Below, one piece after another: positions 33,261 through 43,185 of a stretch of 64,000 nucleotides of DNA. The number at the start of each line of letters is the position of its first letter. Position 1 is the stretch's first letter. The translations under genes were made by a program, and so were the position numbers. Under the pieces are notes generated by a model. The model was given only the letters and a program-made list of their open reading frames with translations, did not search any database and had not been told where the DNA came from. The stretch comes from Geopseudomonas aromaticivorans (lineage in GTDB: Bacteria > Pseudomonadota > Gammaproteobacteria > Pseudomonadales > Pseudomonadaceae), in assembly GCF_019097855.1 (NCBI RefSeq), contig NZ_JAHRGL010000010.1, positions 119,209 through 183,208 of the forward strand, given 5' to 3'.

Positions 33261-34199
33261 ATGACACTCACGGAACTGCGCTATATCGTCACCCTCGCTC
33301 AGGAACAGCACTTCGGCCGCGCCGCCGAGCGCTGCCACGTCAGCCAGCCGACTCTGTCGGTCGGGGTGAAGAAGCTCGAGGACGAGCTGGGTGTCCTGAT
33401 CTTCGAGCGCAGCAAGAGCGCCGTGCGCCTGACTCCGGTCGGCGAAGGCATCGTCGCCCAGGCGCAGAAGGTGCTCGAGCAGGCCCAGGGCATCCGCGAG
33501 CTAGCCCAGGCCGGCAAGAACCAGCTGGCGGCGCCGCTCAAGGTCGGCGCCATCTACACCGTCGGCCCCTACCTGTTTCCCCACCTGATCCCGCAGCTGC
33601 ACCGGGTCGCCCCGCAGATGCCGCTGTACATCGAGGAAAACTTCACCCACGTGCTGCGCGACAAGCTGCGCACCGGCGAGCTGGACGCGATCATCATCGC
33701 CCTGCCCTTCGCCGAGGCCGACGTGCTGACCAAGCCGCTGTACGACGAACCATTTTTCGTGGTGATGCCGGCCGACCATCCGTGGACCGCGCGGCAGACC
33801 ATCGACAGCGCCATGCTCAACGACAAGAGCCTGCTGCTGCTCGGCGAAGGCCACTGCTTCCGCGACCAAGTGCTGGAAGCCTGCCCGACCACCCGCAAGG
33901 GCAGCGAGGGGCAGCAGCACACCACCGTGGAGTCCAGCTCGCTGGAAACCATCCGCCATATGGTTGCCTCGGGACTGGGGATTTCGGTGCTGCCGTTCAC
34001 CGCGGTGGACAGCCACCACTACGCTCCGGGCGTGATCGCCATCCGCCCGCTGACCCCGCCGGTGCCCTACCGCACCGTGGCCATCGCCTGGCGCGCCAGC
34101 TTTCCGCGGCCCAAGGCCATCGAGATCCTCGCCGACTCCATCCGCCTGTGCTCGCTGGCCCGCCCGCCGCATGTCGCGGAGGCGGCGCAGCCGGCATGA
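33261..34199 (+). CDS. oxyR: Peroxide-responsive regulator OxyR
   Basis: A 312-residue LysR-type activator. The winged helix is in residues 1-60 (ELRYIVTLAQEQHFGRAAE, HVSQPTLSVGVKKLE) and the redox cysteines are Cys199 in GEGHCFRD and Cys208 in EACPTT, the same numbering as E. coli OxyR. Oxidation by hydrogen peroxide makes the disulfide and turns on katB, ahpB and ahpCF. The start at 33261 fits the known N terminus MTLTELRY. The stop overlaps the recG start (ATGA), an arrangement known in P. aeruginosa. Confidence 0.96.
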   Translation: MTLTELRYIVTLAQEQHFGRAAERCHVSQPTLSVGVKKLEDELGVLIFERSKSAVRLTPVGEGIVAQAQKVLEQAQGIRELAQAGKNQLAAPLKVGAIYTVGPYLFPHLIPQLHRVAPQMPLYIEENFTHVLRDKLRTGELDAIIIALPFAEADVLTKPLYDEPFFVVMPADHPWTARQTIDSAMLNDKSLLLLGEGHCFRDQVLEACPTTRKGSEGQQHTTVESSSLETIRHMVASGLGISVLPFTAVDSHHYAPGVIAIRPLTPPVPYRTVAIAWRASFPRPKAIEILADSIRLCSLARPPHVAEAAQPA

Positions 34200-36274
34200 C
34201 CGAACTGGCGCGCATCGCCGTCACCACGCTGAAGGGCGTGGGCCCGGCACTGGCCGAGAAGCTGGCCAAGGTCGGCCTGGAAAGCCTGCAGGACGTGCTG
34301 TTCCACCTGCCGCTGCGCTACCAGGACCGCACCCGGGTCAGCCCGATCGGCGCCCTGCGCCCGGGCGGCGATGCGGTGGTGGAAGGCGTGGTGAGCGGCG
34401 CCGACATCGTCCTCGGCCGCCGCCGCAGCCTGCTGGTGCGCTTGCAGGACGCCAGCGGCACCCTCAGCCTGCGCTTCTTCCACTTCAGCCAGGCGCAGAA
34501 GGACGCGCTCAAGCGCGGCACCTGCCTGCGCTGCTACGGCGAGGTACGTACCGGCGCCACCGGCCTGGAAATCTACCATCCCGAATACCGCGCCCTGGCG
34601 GCCGACGAGCCGTCGGCCGCGGTCGAACAGAGCCTCACGCCGATCTACCCGAGCACCGAGGGTCTGACCCAGCAGCGCCTGCGCGCTCTCAGCCAGCAGG
34701 CACTGGGCAGCCTCAACGGCCACAGCCTGCCCGACTGGCTGCCGGACGAACTGGCCCGCCAGTACGACCTCGCGCCGCTGGCCGACGCCATCCGCTACCT
34801 GCACCGACCGCCGCCGGATGCCGACCTCGAGGAGCTGGCCGAGGGCCGCCACTGGGCGCAGCACCGCCTGGCCTTCGAGGAGCTGCTGACCCACCAGCTG
34901 TCGCTACAGCGCCTGCGCGAGAGCATCCGCGCCCAGCAGGCACCGCCGCTGGCCAAGGCCACGCGCCTGCCGGCGCAGTTCCTCGCCAACCTCGGCTTCC
35001 AGCCGACCGGCGCCCAGCAGCGGGTGGCCGGCGAGATCGCCTGGGACCTGCAGCAGCACGAGCCGATGCTGCGCCTGGTGCAGGGCGACGTCGGCGCCGG
35101 CAAGACGGTGGTCGCCGCGCTGGCCGCTCTGCAGGCCATCGAGGCCGGCTACCAGGTGGCGCTGATGGCGCCCACCGAGATCCTCGCCGAGCAGCACTTC
35201 CTCAACTTCGGCAAGTGGCTCGCGCCGCTGGGCATCGAGGTCGCCTGGCTGGCCGGCAAGCTCAAGGGCAAGGCGCGCGCCAGCGCGCTGGAACGCATCG
35301 CCGGCGGCGCGCCGATGGTGATCGGCACCCACGCGCTGTTCCAGGACGAGGTACGGTTCCAGCGCCTGGCGTTGGCGATCATCGACGAGCAGCACCGCTT
35401 CGGCGTGCAGCAGCGCCTGGCGCTGCGCCAGAAGGGCGTCGACGGCCGCCTGTGCCCGCACCAGCTGATCATGACCGCCACGCCCATCCCGCGCACCCTG
35501 GCGATGAGCGCCTACGCCGACCTCGACACCTCGATCCTCGACGAACTGCCGCCCGGACGCACCCCGGTGACCACTCTGGTGATCGCCGACAGCCGCCGTC
35601 CGGAAGTGATCGAGCGGGTGCGCGCCGCCTGCGCCGAGGGCCGCCAGGCCTACTGGGTGTGCACGCTGATCGAGGAGTCCGAGGAACTGACTTGCCAGGC
35701 GGCAGAGACCACCTTCGAGGAACTGTCCGCCGCGCTGGGCGAGCTGCGCGTCGGCCTGATCCACGGGCGCATGAAGCCGGCGGAGAAGGCCGCGGTGATG
35801 GAGGAGTTCAAGGCCGCGCGCCTGCAGCTGCTGGTCGCCACCACGGTGATCGAGGTCGGTGTCGACGTGCCCAACGCCAGCCTGATGATCATCGAGAACC
35901 CCGAGCGCCTCGGCCTGTCGCAGCTGCACCAGCTGCGCGGGCGGGTCGGCCGCGGCAGCGCGGTCAGCCACTGCGTGCTGCTCTACCACGCGCCGCTGTC
36001 GCACATGGGCCGCGAGCGCCTGGCGATCATGCGCGAGACCTCGGACGGCTTCGTCATCGCCGAGAAGGATCTGGAGCTGCGCGGCCCTGGCGAGATGCTC
36101 GGCACCCGCCAGACCGGCCTGCTGCAGTTCAAGGTCGCCGACCTGATGCGCGACGCCGACCTGCTGCCGGCGGTGCGCGGCGCGGCGCAGAGCCTGCTGG
36201 CGCGCTGGCCGCAGCACGCCGCGCCCCTGCTGGAGCGCTGGCTGAGGCATGGCCAGCAGTACGGCCAGGTGTAG
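34196..36274 (+). CDS. recG: ATP-dependent DNA helicase RecG
   Basis: A 692-residue superfamily 2 helicase that regresses stalled replication forks and processes Holliday junctions. An N-terminal wedge domain (OB fold, about 45-150) is followed by the motor with Walker A GDVGAGKT at 297-304, DEQH in AIIDEQHRFG and motif VI QLRGRVGRGS. It overlaps oxyR by four bases, which couples peroxide response with repair. Confidence 0.97.
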   Translation: MTELARIAVTTLKGVGPALAEKLAKVGLESLQDVLFHLPLRYQDRTRVSPIGALRPGGDAVVEGVVSGADIVLGRRRSLLVRLQDASGTLSLRFFHFSQAQKDALKRGTCLRCYGEVRTGATGLEIYHPEYRALAADEPSAAVEQSLTPIYPSTEGLTQQRLRALSQQALGSLNGHSLPDWLPDELARQYDLAPLADAIRYLHRPPPDADLEELAEGRHWAQHRLAFEELLTHQLSLQRLRESIRAQQAPPLAKATRLPAQFLANLGFQPTGAQQRVAGEIAWDLQQHEPMLRLVQGDVGAGKTVVAALAALQAIEAGYQVALMAPTEILAEQHFLNFGKWLAPLGIEVAWLAGKLKGKARASALERIAGGAPMVIGTHALFQDEVRFQRLALAIIDEQHRFGVQQRLALRQKGVDGRLCPHQLIMTATPIPRTLAMSAYADLDTSILDELPPGRTPVTTLVIADSRRPEVIERVRAACAEGRQAYWVCTLIEESEELTCQAAETTFEELSAALGELRVGLIHGRMKPAEKAAVMEEFKAARLQLLVATTVIEVGVDVPNASLMIIENPERLGLSQLHQLRGRVGRGSAVSHCVLLYHAPLSHMGRERLAIMRETSDGFVIAEKDLELRGPGEMLGTRQTGLLQFKVADLMRDADLLPAVRGAAQSLLARWPQHAAPLLERWLRHGQQYGQV

Positions 36275-36655
36275 TCAGGCGGCCTGCTTCTTCTGCGGGC
36301 CGAGGTACTTGGTCAGCCCCTGGAACCAGATCACCAGCGCCGGGTTGCCGTGGATCTGGATGTCGCGGTTCTGGATGCCCTGCATGAAGGCCAGCTGCTT
36401 GTTCGCCGCCGTGAGGGTGGCGAAGGCGTAGGCGCTGTCGCGGAAGGCGATGCTGAACGCCGGATGCGTCACGCTTCCGGCGGCGCTGCGGATGCGCCGG
36501 TCCTTGACCACGAAATGGCGGACGATCTTGCCGTCCTGGGTCTGCAGCTGGAACACCAGGTCGCGATCAACCAGTTGCTCGCGGAACTCGGGGTTGGTAC
36601 GACTGGCTCCGGCCAGCAGGCGGCCTAGCAGCCAGAGAAGGAGGCGGAATTTCAC
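36275..36655 (-). CDS. SCP2-like/hypothetical conserved protein
   Basis: A 126-residue protein starting at GTG (AGAGGT upstream) with a hydrophobic N-terminal segment (VKFRLLLWLLGRLLAGA). The remainder, with LVFQLQTQDGKIVRHFVVKDRRI and ALVIWFQGLTKYLGPQ, resembles the SCP2 sterol-transfer fold found in UbiJ-like and related Pseudomonas proteins. It is convergent with recG, whose stop codon it directly abuts. A longer frame starts at 36706 without a good site. Function is not known. Confidence 0.6.
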   Translation of the reverse strand: MKFRLLLWLLGRLLAGASRTNPEFREQLVDRDLVFQLQTQDGKIVRHFVVKDRRIRSAAGSVTHPAFSIAFRDSAYAFATLTAANKQLAFMQGIQNRDIQIHGNPALVIWFQGLTKYLGPQKKQAA

Positions 36656-36786
36656 GGCAGAACCTCTGAGCCACGCAAAGGAAACCTGGATTCTAGCGCG
36701 TCGCACGCCGGTCGAAGACTATCTGGACCACGGATCGCTCGACCGGCTACCACGACCCGGAGTCGGACGACTCCGGGCTGGCACAC

Positions 36787-37059
36787 TCAGTTGACCGCGT
36801 CCTTCAGCGCCTTGCCCGGCTTGAAGGAGACGGTGTTGCTGGCGCGGATCTGCACCGGCTCGCCAGTCTGCGGGTTCTTGCCCGTGCGCGCCCCGCGATG
36901 GCGCTGCAGGAAGGTGCCGAAACCGACCAGCGTGACACTGTCCTCACGGTTCAGCGCACTGGTGATCTCTTCGAGCACCGCGTTGAGTACGCGGCTGGCT
37001 TGCTCCTTGCTCAGGTCGGCCTTTGCCGCGACTGCGGCAGCGAGTTCCGGTTTACGCAT
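36787..37059 (-). CDS. hupN: HU-type DNA-binding protein (HupN-like)
   Basis: A 90-residue histone-like protein: MRKPELAAAVAAKADLSKEQA start, VTLVGFGTFLQRHRGARTGKNPQTGEPV beta-arm with the conserved Pro, and ASNTVSFKPGKALKDAVN end. It bends and compacts DNA as a dimer. In P. putida and P. aeruginosa the HU paralogue here is called HupN. The ATG at 37059 has GAGAGG upstream. Confidence 0.9.
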   Translation of the reverse strand: MRKPELAAAVAAKADLSKEQASRVLNAVLEEITSALNREDSVTLVGFGTFLQRHRGARTGKNPQTGEPVQIRASNTVSFKPGKALKDAVN

Positions 37060-37364
37060 ACTTGCCTCTCGGGTTTGTTCTTGTTGTGCGGGCTGCCCGG
37101 CATGGGCGTATCCCTGCTGCCACCGCCCGCCACCTGCGCCGTCGGGGCTGCAGAGGCGCCGCACAGGCTCTGGGCTGCGGCTGACCGTTGAAGAATGGCA
37201 CGCCGGACCGGCAGGCGCCAGCGGCCCGGAGCCGGCCGATGGTCGTAGAGGGCGGCGGCGGACCAGCGGTACGTCACGTGCGCCCCGCCCCGGCATGCGC
37301 CGGTCGGCAAGGCCGGAAGGTGCATGCTAGACTGGCCGCTGGTTTTTCGCTGCGGTATCCCGCC
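37060..37364. other. HU-ubiC divergent intergenic region
   Basis: This 305-base gap carries the divergent control regions of hupN and ubiC. Near the ubiC start TGCTAGACT (37325-37333) is a possible extended -10, but I see no convincing -35 for either gene. GC-rich inverted sequences (GGCATG, CGCCGG) are present. In P. aeruginosa, rubredoxin and glycolate genes lie here; none is found in this window. Confidence 0.35.
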
Positions 37365-37916
37365 GTGTCCCAGACTGCCTGCGCCAGCCCCGAGTGGCTG
37401 GCCACTGACCAGCTGCACCCCACGCCCGACGCCCGAGAACTCGACTGGCTCAACGAGCAGGGTTCGCTGACCCGCCGCCTCACAGCCCTCAGCGGCGACA
37501 CCTTCGCCGTCGAGCCGCTGGTCGAGGGCTGGCAGATCCTGCGTGCCGACGAATGCGCCGCCCTCGGCGTGCCGCCCGGCAGCGAGGGCTGGGTGCGCGA
37601 GGTCTACCTGCGCGGCCGGGGCCTGCCCTGGGTGTTCGCCCGCAGCGTGGCCGCGCGCAGCGGGCTGGAGCGCCACCCCTTCGCCCTCGACCAGCTCGGC
37701 ACCACGTCGCTGGGCCACCTGCTGTTCCGCGATCCGGCCTTCACCCGCCAGCCGATCGAAGCCTGCCGCTATCCGGCCGCGCTGCTGCCCGCGGCGGTGC
37801 GCACGACAGCGCTGTGGGGCCGCCGCTCGCTGTTCTGCCAGGGGCCGCTGGGCGTCCTGGTGGCCGAGGTCTTCCTGTCAGCGCTGTGGCAGGCGGACGC
37901 CGCGCCACAGAGCTGA
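37365..37916 (+). CDS. ubiC: Chorismate pyruvate-lyase
   Basis: A 183-residue enzyme that releases pyruvate from chorismate to give 4-hydroxybenzoate, the first step of ubiquinone synthesis. [28 protein letters not shown], the FRDPAF region and LWGRRSLF, which bind the carboxylates of the product, are seen. The start is the GTG at 37365; upstream in-frame sequence to 37188 lacks family similarity. It lies 94 bases before ubiA in the same direction. Confidence 0.92.
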   Translation: MSQTACASPEWLATDQLHPTPDARELDWLNEQGSLTRRLTALSGDTFAVEPLVEGWQILRADECAALGVPPGSEGWVREVYLRGRGLPWVFARSVAARSGLERHPFALDQLGTTSLGHLLFRDPAFTRQPIEACRYPAALLPAAVRTTALWGRRSLFCQGPLGVLVAEVFLSALWQADAAPQS

Positions 37917-38010
37917 ACCACCCCTGTCTGGCGCCACCCCTTATACTGGCGCCCTTTGCCCGGCCGCACGCGCGGCGGCAGCCGGACGGTTTCACCTGCG
38001 GAGGCCCGCG

Positions 38011-38901
38011 ATGTCCCTGACCCTGCTCAAGCCCCTGGCGCGCCTGCATCCGCGCGCCCAGGACTTCATCGACCTGACCCGCCTGAACCGGCCGATCGGC
38101 ATCTACCTGCTGCTGTGGCCGACCCTCACTGCGCTGTGGATTGCCGCAGGCGGCGTGCCGTCGCTGGCCAACCTGCTGATCTTCACCCTCGGCGTGGTGC
38201 TCACCCGCTCGGCCGGCTGCGCGATCAACGACTTCGCCGACCGCCGCGTCGACGGCCATGTCGAGCGTACCCGCGCCCGCCCACTGGCCAGCGGGAGGAT
38301 GACCCCGCGCGAGGCGCTGCTGGCGTTCGCCGTGCTGATGGCGGTGAGCTTCGGACTGGTGCTGCTGACCAACGCCAGCACCGTATGGCTGTCGTGCGGC
38401 GCGCTGGTGCTGGCCGCGCTGTATCCGTTCATGAAGCGCTACACCTACTACCCGCAGGTGGTGCTCGGCGCCGCTTATTCGTGGGGCATCCTGATGACCT
38501 TCACCGCCGAGGCCGGCAGCCTGCCCGCCGCGGCCGGCCTGCTGTACCTGGCCAACCTGCTGTGGACGGTGGCCTACGACACCTACTACGCGATCACCGA
38601 CCGCGACGACGACCTCAAGATCGGCGTGAAGTCCACCGCCATCCTGTTCGGCGACGCCGACCGCCTGATCATCGTCGTCCTCCAGGGCCTCAGCCTGCTG
38701 TGCCTGCTGCTGGCCGCCGGGCGCTTCGGCCTCGGCCTGTACTTCCACCTCGGCCTGGCAGCGGCGGCGGCCTGCTTCGCCTGGGAATTCTGGAGCACCC
38801 GCACCCGCGACGGCCAGGCCTGCTTCCGCGCCTTCCTGCACAACCACTGGGCCGGCCTGGCGATCCTCGCCGGCACCATCGCCGACCACGCACTGCGCTA
38901 A
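38011..38901 (+). CDS. ubiA: 4-Hydroxybenzoate polyprenyltransferase
   Basis: A 296-residue inner-membrane prenyltransferase with about nine transmembrane helices. It attaches the octa/nonaprenyl chain to 4-hydroxybenzoate. Both Asp motifs are visible: [18 protein letters not shown] (NDxxDxxxD) and [18 protein letters not shown] (DxxxD). The ATG follows GGAGG at eight bases. It forms the ubiCA pair. Confidence 0.97.
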   Translation: MSLTLLKPLARLHPRAQDFIDLTRLNRPIGIYLLLWPTLTALWIAAGGVPSLANLLIFTLGVVLTRSAGCAINDFADRRVDGHVERTRARPLASGRMTPREALLAFAVLMAVSFGLVLLTNASTVWLSCGALVLAALYPFMKRYTYYPQVVLGAAYSWGILMTFTAEAGSLPAAAGLLYLANLLWTVAYDTYYAITDRDDDLKIGVKSTAILFGDADRLIIVVLQGLSLLCLLLAAGRFGLGLYFHLGLAAAAACFAWEFWSTRTRDGQACFRAFLHNHWAGLAILAGTIADHALR

Positions 38902-38944
38902 CGCGCGCCCCGCCGCCAGCGGGTGCCGGAGGGCGCCGGGCCGG

Positions 38945-39346
38945 CTAGCGGTCGCCGGCGTCCTCCGCCTCGGGCCTGGCGACATGCCAGACGTTCATCT
39001 TGCCGTCGCCGAGCATGTCGCCCGGCTTCTGGTCCTGAGCGAAGGTGTACAGCGGCCGGCCGTAGTAGGCCCATTGCCAGCCGCCGTCGGCGCGCTGGAT
39101 CACCGTCCAGTCGTCGCCCTCGTCGGCATCGGCACTGGCGGCCAGCGGCGGCCAGTTGGTCGCACAGCTGTCGTTGCAGCTGGACTTGCCCATGGCGTCC
39201 TTGTCGAAGGTGTACAGGGTCATGCCCCTGGCATCGACCAGCATGCCGTCCTGGACGGTCGCCGGTTCGGCGGCCTGGACCTGTCCCAGCAGCGTCAGGG
39301 TGGCGCCGCCGACCACGGCCAGCAGGGTCGGGGAGATTCTGAGCAT
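38945..39346 (-). CDS. Secreted-repeat (COG4315) protein
   Basis: A 133-residue periplasmic or exported protein with a signal peptide (residues 1-25, QAA). The mature part has two copies of the secreted-repeat unit: GMTLYTFDKDAMGKSSCNDSC and GRPLYTFAQDQKPGDMLGDG, with a Cys pair (CNDSCATNWPPL) likely to form a disulfide. This matches a family of small proteins of unknown function with a role suggested in haem or antibiotic stress. It is divergent from phoB. Confidence 0.8.
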   Translation of the reverse strand: MLRISPTLLAVVGGATLTLLGQVQAAEPATVQDGMLVDARGMTLYTFDKDAMGKSSCNDSCATNWPPLAASADADEGDDWTVIQRADGGWQWAYYGRPLYTFAQDQKPGDMLGDGKMNVWHVARPEAEDAGDR

Positions 39347-39545
39347 CGCAGCTTCCTCGGGTGGGATGAAACGACCCGGCGCCGACCCCACCTGCGCGGG
39401 ATGACGCACCAGGGATGGCCTGCCGGCAACTGCCGGCCTGCCGTTGCAGCATAGTCGAGGGGTTCGGCCGCCACCCGGTCGGCGGCCGCCCCGCCAGGGC
39501 GAAACCGCCCCGACCAGACGACCTGCGGCCCGGCAACCCGTCTAC

Positions 39546-39563
39546 ATGTCACATCACTGCAAT
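39546..39563 (+). promoter_or_regulatory. Candidate PHO box of phoB
   Basis: ATGTCAC, ATCA, CTGCAAT has two half-sites spaced 11 bases apart that resemble the PhoB half-site CTGTCAT. About nine bases downstream TATGTA (39573-39578) can serve as the -10. This fits autoactivation of phoB, but the second half-site is poor. Confidence 0.5.
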
Positions 39564-39614
39564 AATTCCGTTATGTAATGCCCAGCATGCCCACGGACTA
39601 CAGAGACAGCCCCC

Positions 39615-40304
39615 ATGGTTGGCAAATCCATCCTCATCGTTGACGACGAAGCACCGATTCGCGAAATGATCGCCGTCGCCCTGGAAATGGCCGGCTACGA
39701 GTGCCTGGAGGCGGAAAACAGCCAACAGGCCCATGCGCTGATCGTCGACCGCAAGCCCGACCTGATCCTGCTCGACTGGATGCTGCCCGGCACCACCGGC
39801 ATCGAGCTGGCCCGCCGCCTCAAGCGCGACGAGCTGACCGCTGACACGCCGATCATCATGCTCACCGCCAAGGGCGAGGAGGACAACAAGATCCAGGGCT
39901 TGGAGGTCGGCGCCGACGACTACATCACCAAGCCGTTCTCGCCGCGCGAGCTGGTCGCCCGCCTCAAGGCCGTGCTGCGCCGCGCCGGCGCCAGCGATGC
40001 CGAGGCACCGATCGAGATCGGCGGGCTGATCCTCGATCCGGTTAGCCACCGCGTCACCATCGACGGCAAGGCGGCCGAGATGGGGCCGACCGAATACCGC
40101 CTGCTGCAGTTCTTCATGACCCACCAGGAGCGCGCCTACACGCGCAGCCAGCTGCTCGACCAGGTGTGGGGCGGCAACGTCTATGTCGAGGAGCGCACGG
40201 TCGACGTGCACATCCGCCGCCTGCGCAAGGCGCTGGGCGAAACCTGCGAAAACCTGGTGCAGACGGTACGCGGTACCGGCTATCGTTTCTCCACCAAGGG
40301 CTGA
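39615..40304 (+). CDS. phoB: Phosphate response regulator PhoB
   Basis: A 229-residue response regulator. The receiver domain (1-118) has Asp10, Asp11 and phospho-acceptor Asp54 in LLDWMLPG, plus Lys in the ITKPFS motif; the OmpR-type winged helix (about 130-227) has the [15 protein letters not shown] recognition helix. It activates pst and other PHO genes under phosphate starvation. phoR follows after 63 bases. Confidence 0.97.
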   Translation: MVGKSILIVDDEAPIREMIAVALEMAGYECLEAENSQQAHALIVDRKPDLILLDWMLPGTTGIELARRLKRDELTADTPIIMLTAKGEEDNKIQGLEVGADDYITKPFSPRELVARLKAVLRRAGASDAEAPIEIGGLILDPVSHRVTIDGKAAEMGPTEYRLLQFFMTHQERAYTRSQLLDQVWGGNVYVEERTVDVHIRRLRKALGETCENLVQTVRGTGYRFSTKG

Positions 40305-40367
40305 AAACCGGTTCGGCGCGACAACCCGCTGTGCCGCTGACCAGGGCCGCTTTACAAGGACTGCAAG

Positions 40368-41663
40368 GTGAACCACGACTGGCGCGGCGCGCTGACCCGC
40401 CGCCTGCTGTTGCTGCTGGGAGGCTGTCTGCTGCTCGGCCTGATCACGGGCCAATACGCCTGGGCGCTGGCGTTCGGCCTGGGCGGCTACCTGTTCTGGT
40501 GCCTGCGCCAGCTGTTGCGCCTGCTCGACTGGCTGCAGCGGGCCAGCGACGACCTGCCACCGGAAAGCTCCGGGCTGTGGGGCGAGGTGTACGACCTGAT
40601 CTACCAGCTGCAGAAGCGCAACCAGCACGCACGTGGCCGTCTGCAGGCGGTGGTCGACCGCGTGCAGGAGTCGACCGCGGCGCTGCAGGATGCGGTGATC
40701 ATGCTCGACCGCCAGGGCAATCTCGAGTGGTGGAACCGCGCCGCCGGCACCCTGCTCGGCCTCAAGCGCAAGCAGGACGGTGGCCAGCCGATCACCAACC
40801 TGGTGCGCCACCCGCACTTCAAGAAATATTTCGCCCAGGACAACCACCGCGAGCCTCTCGAGCTGCCTTCGCCGGTCAACGACCATGTGCGCCTGCAGTT
40901 TCAGCTGACCCTCTACGGCAACGGCGAGCACCTGATGCTGGTGCGCGACGTGACCCGCGTCTACCAACTCGAGCAGATGCGCAAGGACTTCGTCGCCAAC
41001 GTCTCCCACGAGCTGCGCACGCCGCTGACGGTGATCACCGGCTACCTGGAAACCCTGCTGGACAATGTCGAGACGGTCAATCCGCGCTGGCGCCGGCCGC
41101 TGCAACAGATGCAGCAGCAGGGTTCGCGCATGCAGAACCTGCTCAACGACCTGCTGCTGCTCGCCCGCCTGGAAGCCGCCCCCTACCCAGCCGACAGCCG
41201 GCCGGTGGCGGTCGATCTGCTGCTGCTGAGCATCCGCACCGACGCCCAGGCGCTGTCCGCCGACCGTCACCGCATCAGCCTGGAGGCCGATCCGACGGTG
41301 AAGCTCAAGGGCAGCGAGTCGGAGCTGCGCAGCGCCTTCTCCAACTTAGTGTTCAACGCGGTGAAGTACAGCCCGGAAGGCGGCGAGATCCGTATCCGCT
41401 GGTGGGCCGACGAGAGCGGCGGCCACCTGGCCGTGCAGGACAGCGGCATCGGCATCGAGGCCAAGCACATCCCGCGCCTGACCGAACGCTTCTACCGGGT
41501 CGACGCCAGCCGCTCGATCAACACCGGCGGCACCGGCCTGGGCCTGGCCATCGTCAAGCACGTGCTGATCCACCACAGTGGCCGGCTGAAGATCGACAGC
41601 ACTGTGGGCAAGGGCAGCACCTTCACCTGCCACTTCCCGCTGGCGCAGGTGGTGCGCAGCTGA
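40368..41663 (+). CDS. phoR: Phosphate sensor histidine kinase PhoR
   Basis: A 431-residue kinase with two N-terminal transmembrane segments (about 11-47), a short periplasmic loop, a PAS domain (about 95-195), HisKA with His214 in FVANVSHELRTPL, and HATPase_c with NLVFNAVKYSPEGG, DSGIGI and GTGLGLAIVKH. It phosphorylates PhoB when phosphate is low and is restrained by PhoU and the Pst transporter. The start is GTG with AAGGA upstream. Confidence 0.97.
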   Translation: MNHDWRGALTRRLLLLLGGCLLLGLITGQYAWALAFGLGGYLFWCLRQLLRLLDWLQRASDDLPPESSGLWGEVYDLIYQLQKRNQHARGRLQAVVDRVQESTAALQDAVIMLDRQGNLEWWNRAAGTLLGLKRKQDGGQPITNLVRHPHFKKYFAQDNHREPLELPSPVNDHVRLQFQLTLYGNGEHLMLVRDVTRVYQLEQMRKDFVANVSHELRTPLTVITGYLETLLDNVETVNPRWRRPLQQMQQQGSRMQNLLNDLLLLARLEAAPYPADSRPVAVDLLLLSIRTDAQALSADRHRISLEADPTVKLKGSESELRSAFSNLVFNAVKYSPEGGEIRIRWWADESGGHLAVQDSGIGIEAKHIPRLTERFYRVDASRSINTGGTGLGLAIVKHVLIHHSGRLKIDSTVGKGSTFTCHFPLAQVVRS

Positions 41664-41808
41664 GCCACACCCGCGCGGACTGCGCGGGCAGCGGGCGCCG
41701 GGATGGCGCCTGCCCCGCCACGGCGCAAGGTGCGCGGAGCCCGGCGGACTTGAAAGGTGCGCCGTCAGATCCCATCCTATAGCCCTCATTACCTATACAA
41801 GACCGTCC

Positions 41809-43146
41809 ATGGACCCCTCCCCCAGCGCCACCCTGTTCAGCTACTTCGCCGACTTCGGCCTCATTCTGTTCGCCCTGCTCCTCGTCCTGCTCAACGGCTT
41901 CTTCGTCGCCGCCGAGTTCGCCATGGTCAAGCTGCGCTCCACCCGCGTCGAGACCATCGCCGCCGAACACGGCTGGCGCGGGCATATCCTGCGCACCGTG
42001 CACGGCCAGCTCGACGCCTACCTGTCGGCCTGCCAGCTGGGCATCACCCTCGCCTCCCTCGGCCTCGGCTGGGTCGGCGAGCCGGCCTTCGCCCACCTGC
42101 TCGAACCCCTGCTGGGGCAGCTCGGCATCGACTCGCCGACGCTGGTACACGGCATCTCCTTCTTCAGCGCCTTCTTCGTCATTTCCTACCTGCACATCGT
42201 GGTCGGCGAACTGGCGCCCAAGTCCTGGGCGATCCGCCAGCCCGAGCTGCTGTCGCTGTGGACCGCCGTGCCGCTGTACCTGTTCTACTGGGCCATGTAC
42301 CCGGCGATCTGGGTGCTCAACACCAGCGCCAACGCCATCCTGCGCATTGCCGGCCAGGGCGAGCCGGGGCCGCACCACGAGCATCACTACAGCAGCGACG
42401 AGCTGAAGCTGATCCTGCATTCCAGTCGCGCCCGCGACCCCAGCGACCAGGGCATGCGCGTGCTGGCCTCAGCCATGGAGCTGGGCGAACTGGAGGTGGT
42501 GGACTGGGCCAACTCGCGCGAGGACCTGGTCTGCCTCGACGCCGACGCCAGCCTCAGCGAAACCCTCGACGAGATCCGCCGCCACAAGTACAGCCGCTAC
42601 CCGGTGCTGGACGCCGAGCAGCAGTTCATCGGCGTGCTGCACATCAAGGACCTGCTGCTGGCCCTGGCCGGTGCCGAGCGACCGGCGGAAGCCTTCGACC
42701 TGCGTCCCCTGCTGCGCCCGCTGGAGCGGGTGTCGCGGCACATGCCGCTCGGCCGCCTGCTCGAGCAGTTCCGCCAGGGTGGCGCGCACTTCGCCCTGGT
42801 CGAGGAGGCCGACGGCAAGGTGGTCGGCTTCCTGACCATGGAGGACGTGCTCGAAGTGCTGGTCGGCGACATCCAGGACGAGCACCGCAAGACCGAGCGC
42901 GGCCTGCTCGCCTACCAGCCGGGCAAGCTGCTGGTGCGCGGCGATACGCCGCTGTTCAAGATCGAGCGCCTGCTCGAGGTCGACCTCGACGAGGTCGAGG
43001 CCGACACCCTGGCCGGGCTGATCTACGACACCCTCAAGCGCCTGCCCGCGGAAGACGAAACCCTCGAGACCCATGGCCTGCGCATCATCGTCAAGAAGAT
43101 GAAGGGACCGAAGATCCTGCTGGCCAAGGTCCTCAAGCTCGACTGA
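41809..43146 (+). CDS. CNNM/CorC-family hemolysin-like membrane protein
   Basis: A 445-residue protein with a DUF21 membrane domain of three to four helices (about 15-195), paired CBS domains (about 205-340, with KYSRYPVLDAEQQFIGVL and FALVEEADGKVVGFLTMEDVLE) and a CorC_HlyC domain (about 355-440, ending LHGLRIIVKKMKGPKILL-like). CBS domains may bind nucleotide and magnesium; related proteins take part in Mg2+/Co2+ transport. The gene sits between phoR and the M23 peptidase, as in P. aeruginosa (PA5362). Confidence 0.88.
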   Translation: MDPSPSATLFSYFADFGLILFALLLVLLNGFFVAAEFAMVKLRSTRVETIAAEHGWRGHILRTVHGQLDAYLSACQLGITLASLGLGWVGEPAFAHLLEPLLGQLGIDSPTLVHGISFFSAFFVISYLHIVVGELAPKSWAIRQPELLSLWTAVPLYLFYWAMYPAIWVLNTSANAILRIAGQGEPGPHHEHHYSSDELKLILHSSRARDPSDQGMRVLASAMELGELEVVDWANSREDLVCLDADASLSETLDEIRRHKYSRYPVLDAEQQFIGVLHIKDLLLALAGAERPAEAFDLRPLLRPLERVSRHMPLGRLLEQFRQGGAHFALVEEADGKVVGFLTMEDVLEVLVGDIQDEHRKTERGLLAYQPGKLLVRGDTPLFKIERLLEVDLDEVEADTLAGLIYDTLKRLPAEDETLETHGLRIIVKKMKGPKILLAKVLKLD

Positions 43147-43185
43147 TCGCGCCTCCCGCGCCAGCGCCTGGCGGCGATCGCAACG

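Noticed and set aside
41670-41688. Terminator after phoR (CCCGCGC/GCGCGGG)
   Set aside because: A short GC stem without a T run; it could be chance in such GC-rich DNA.
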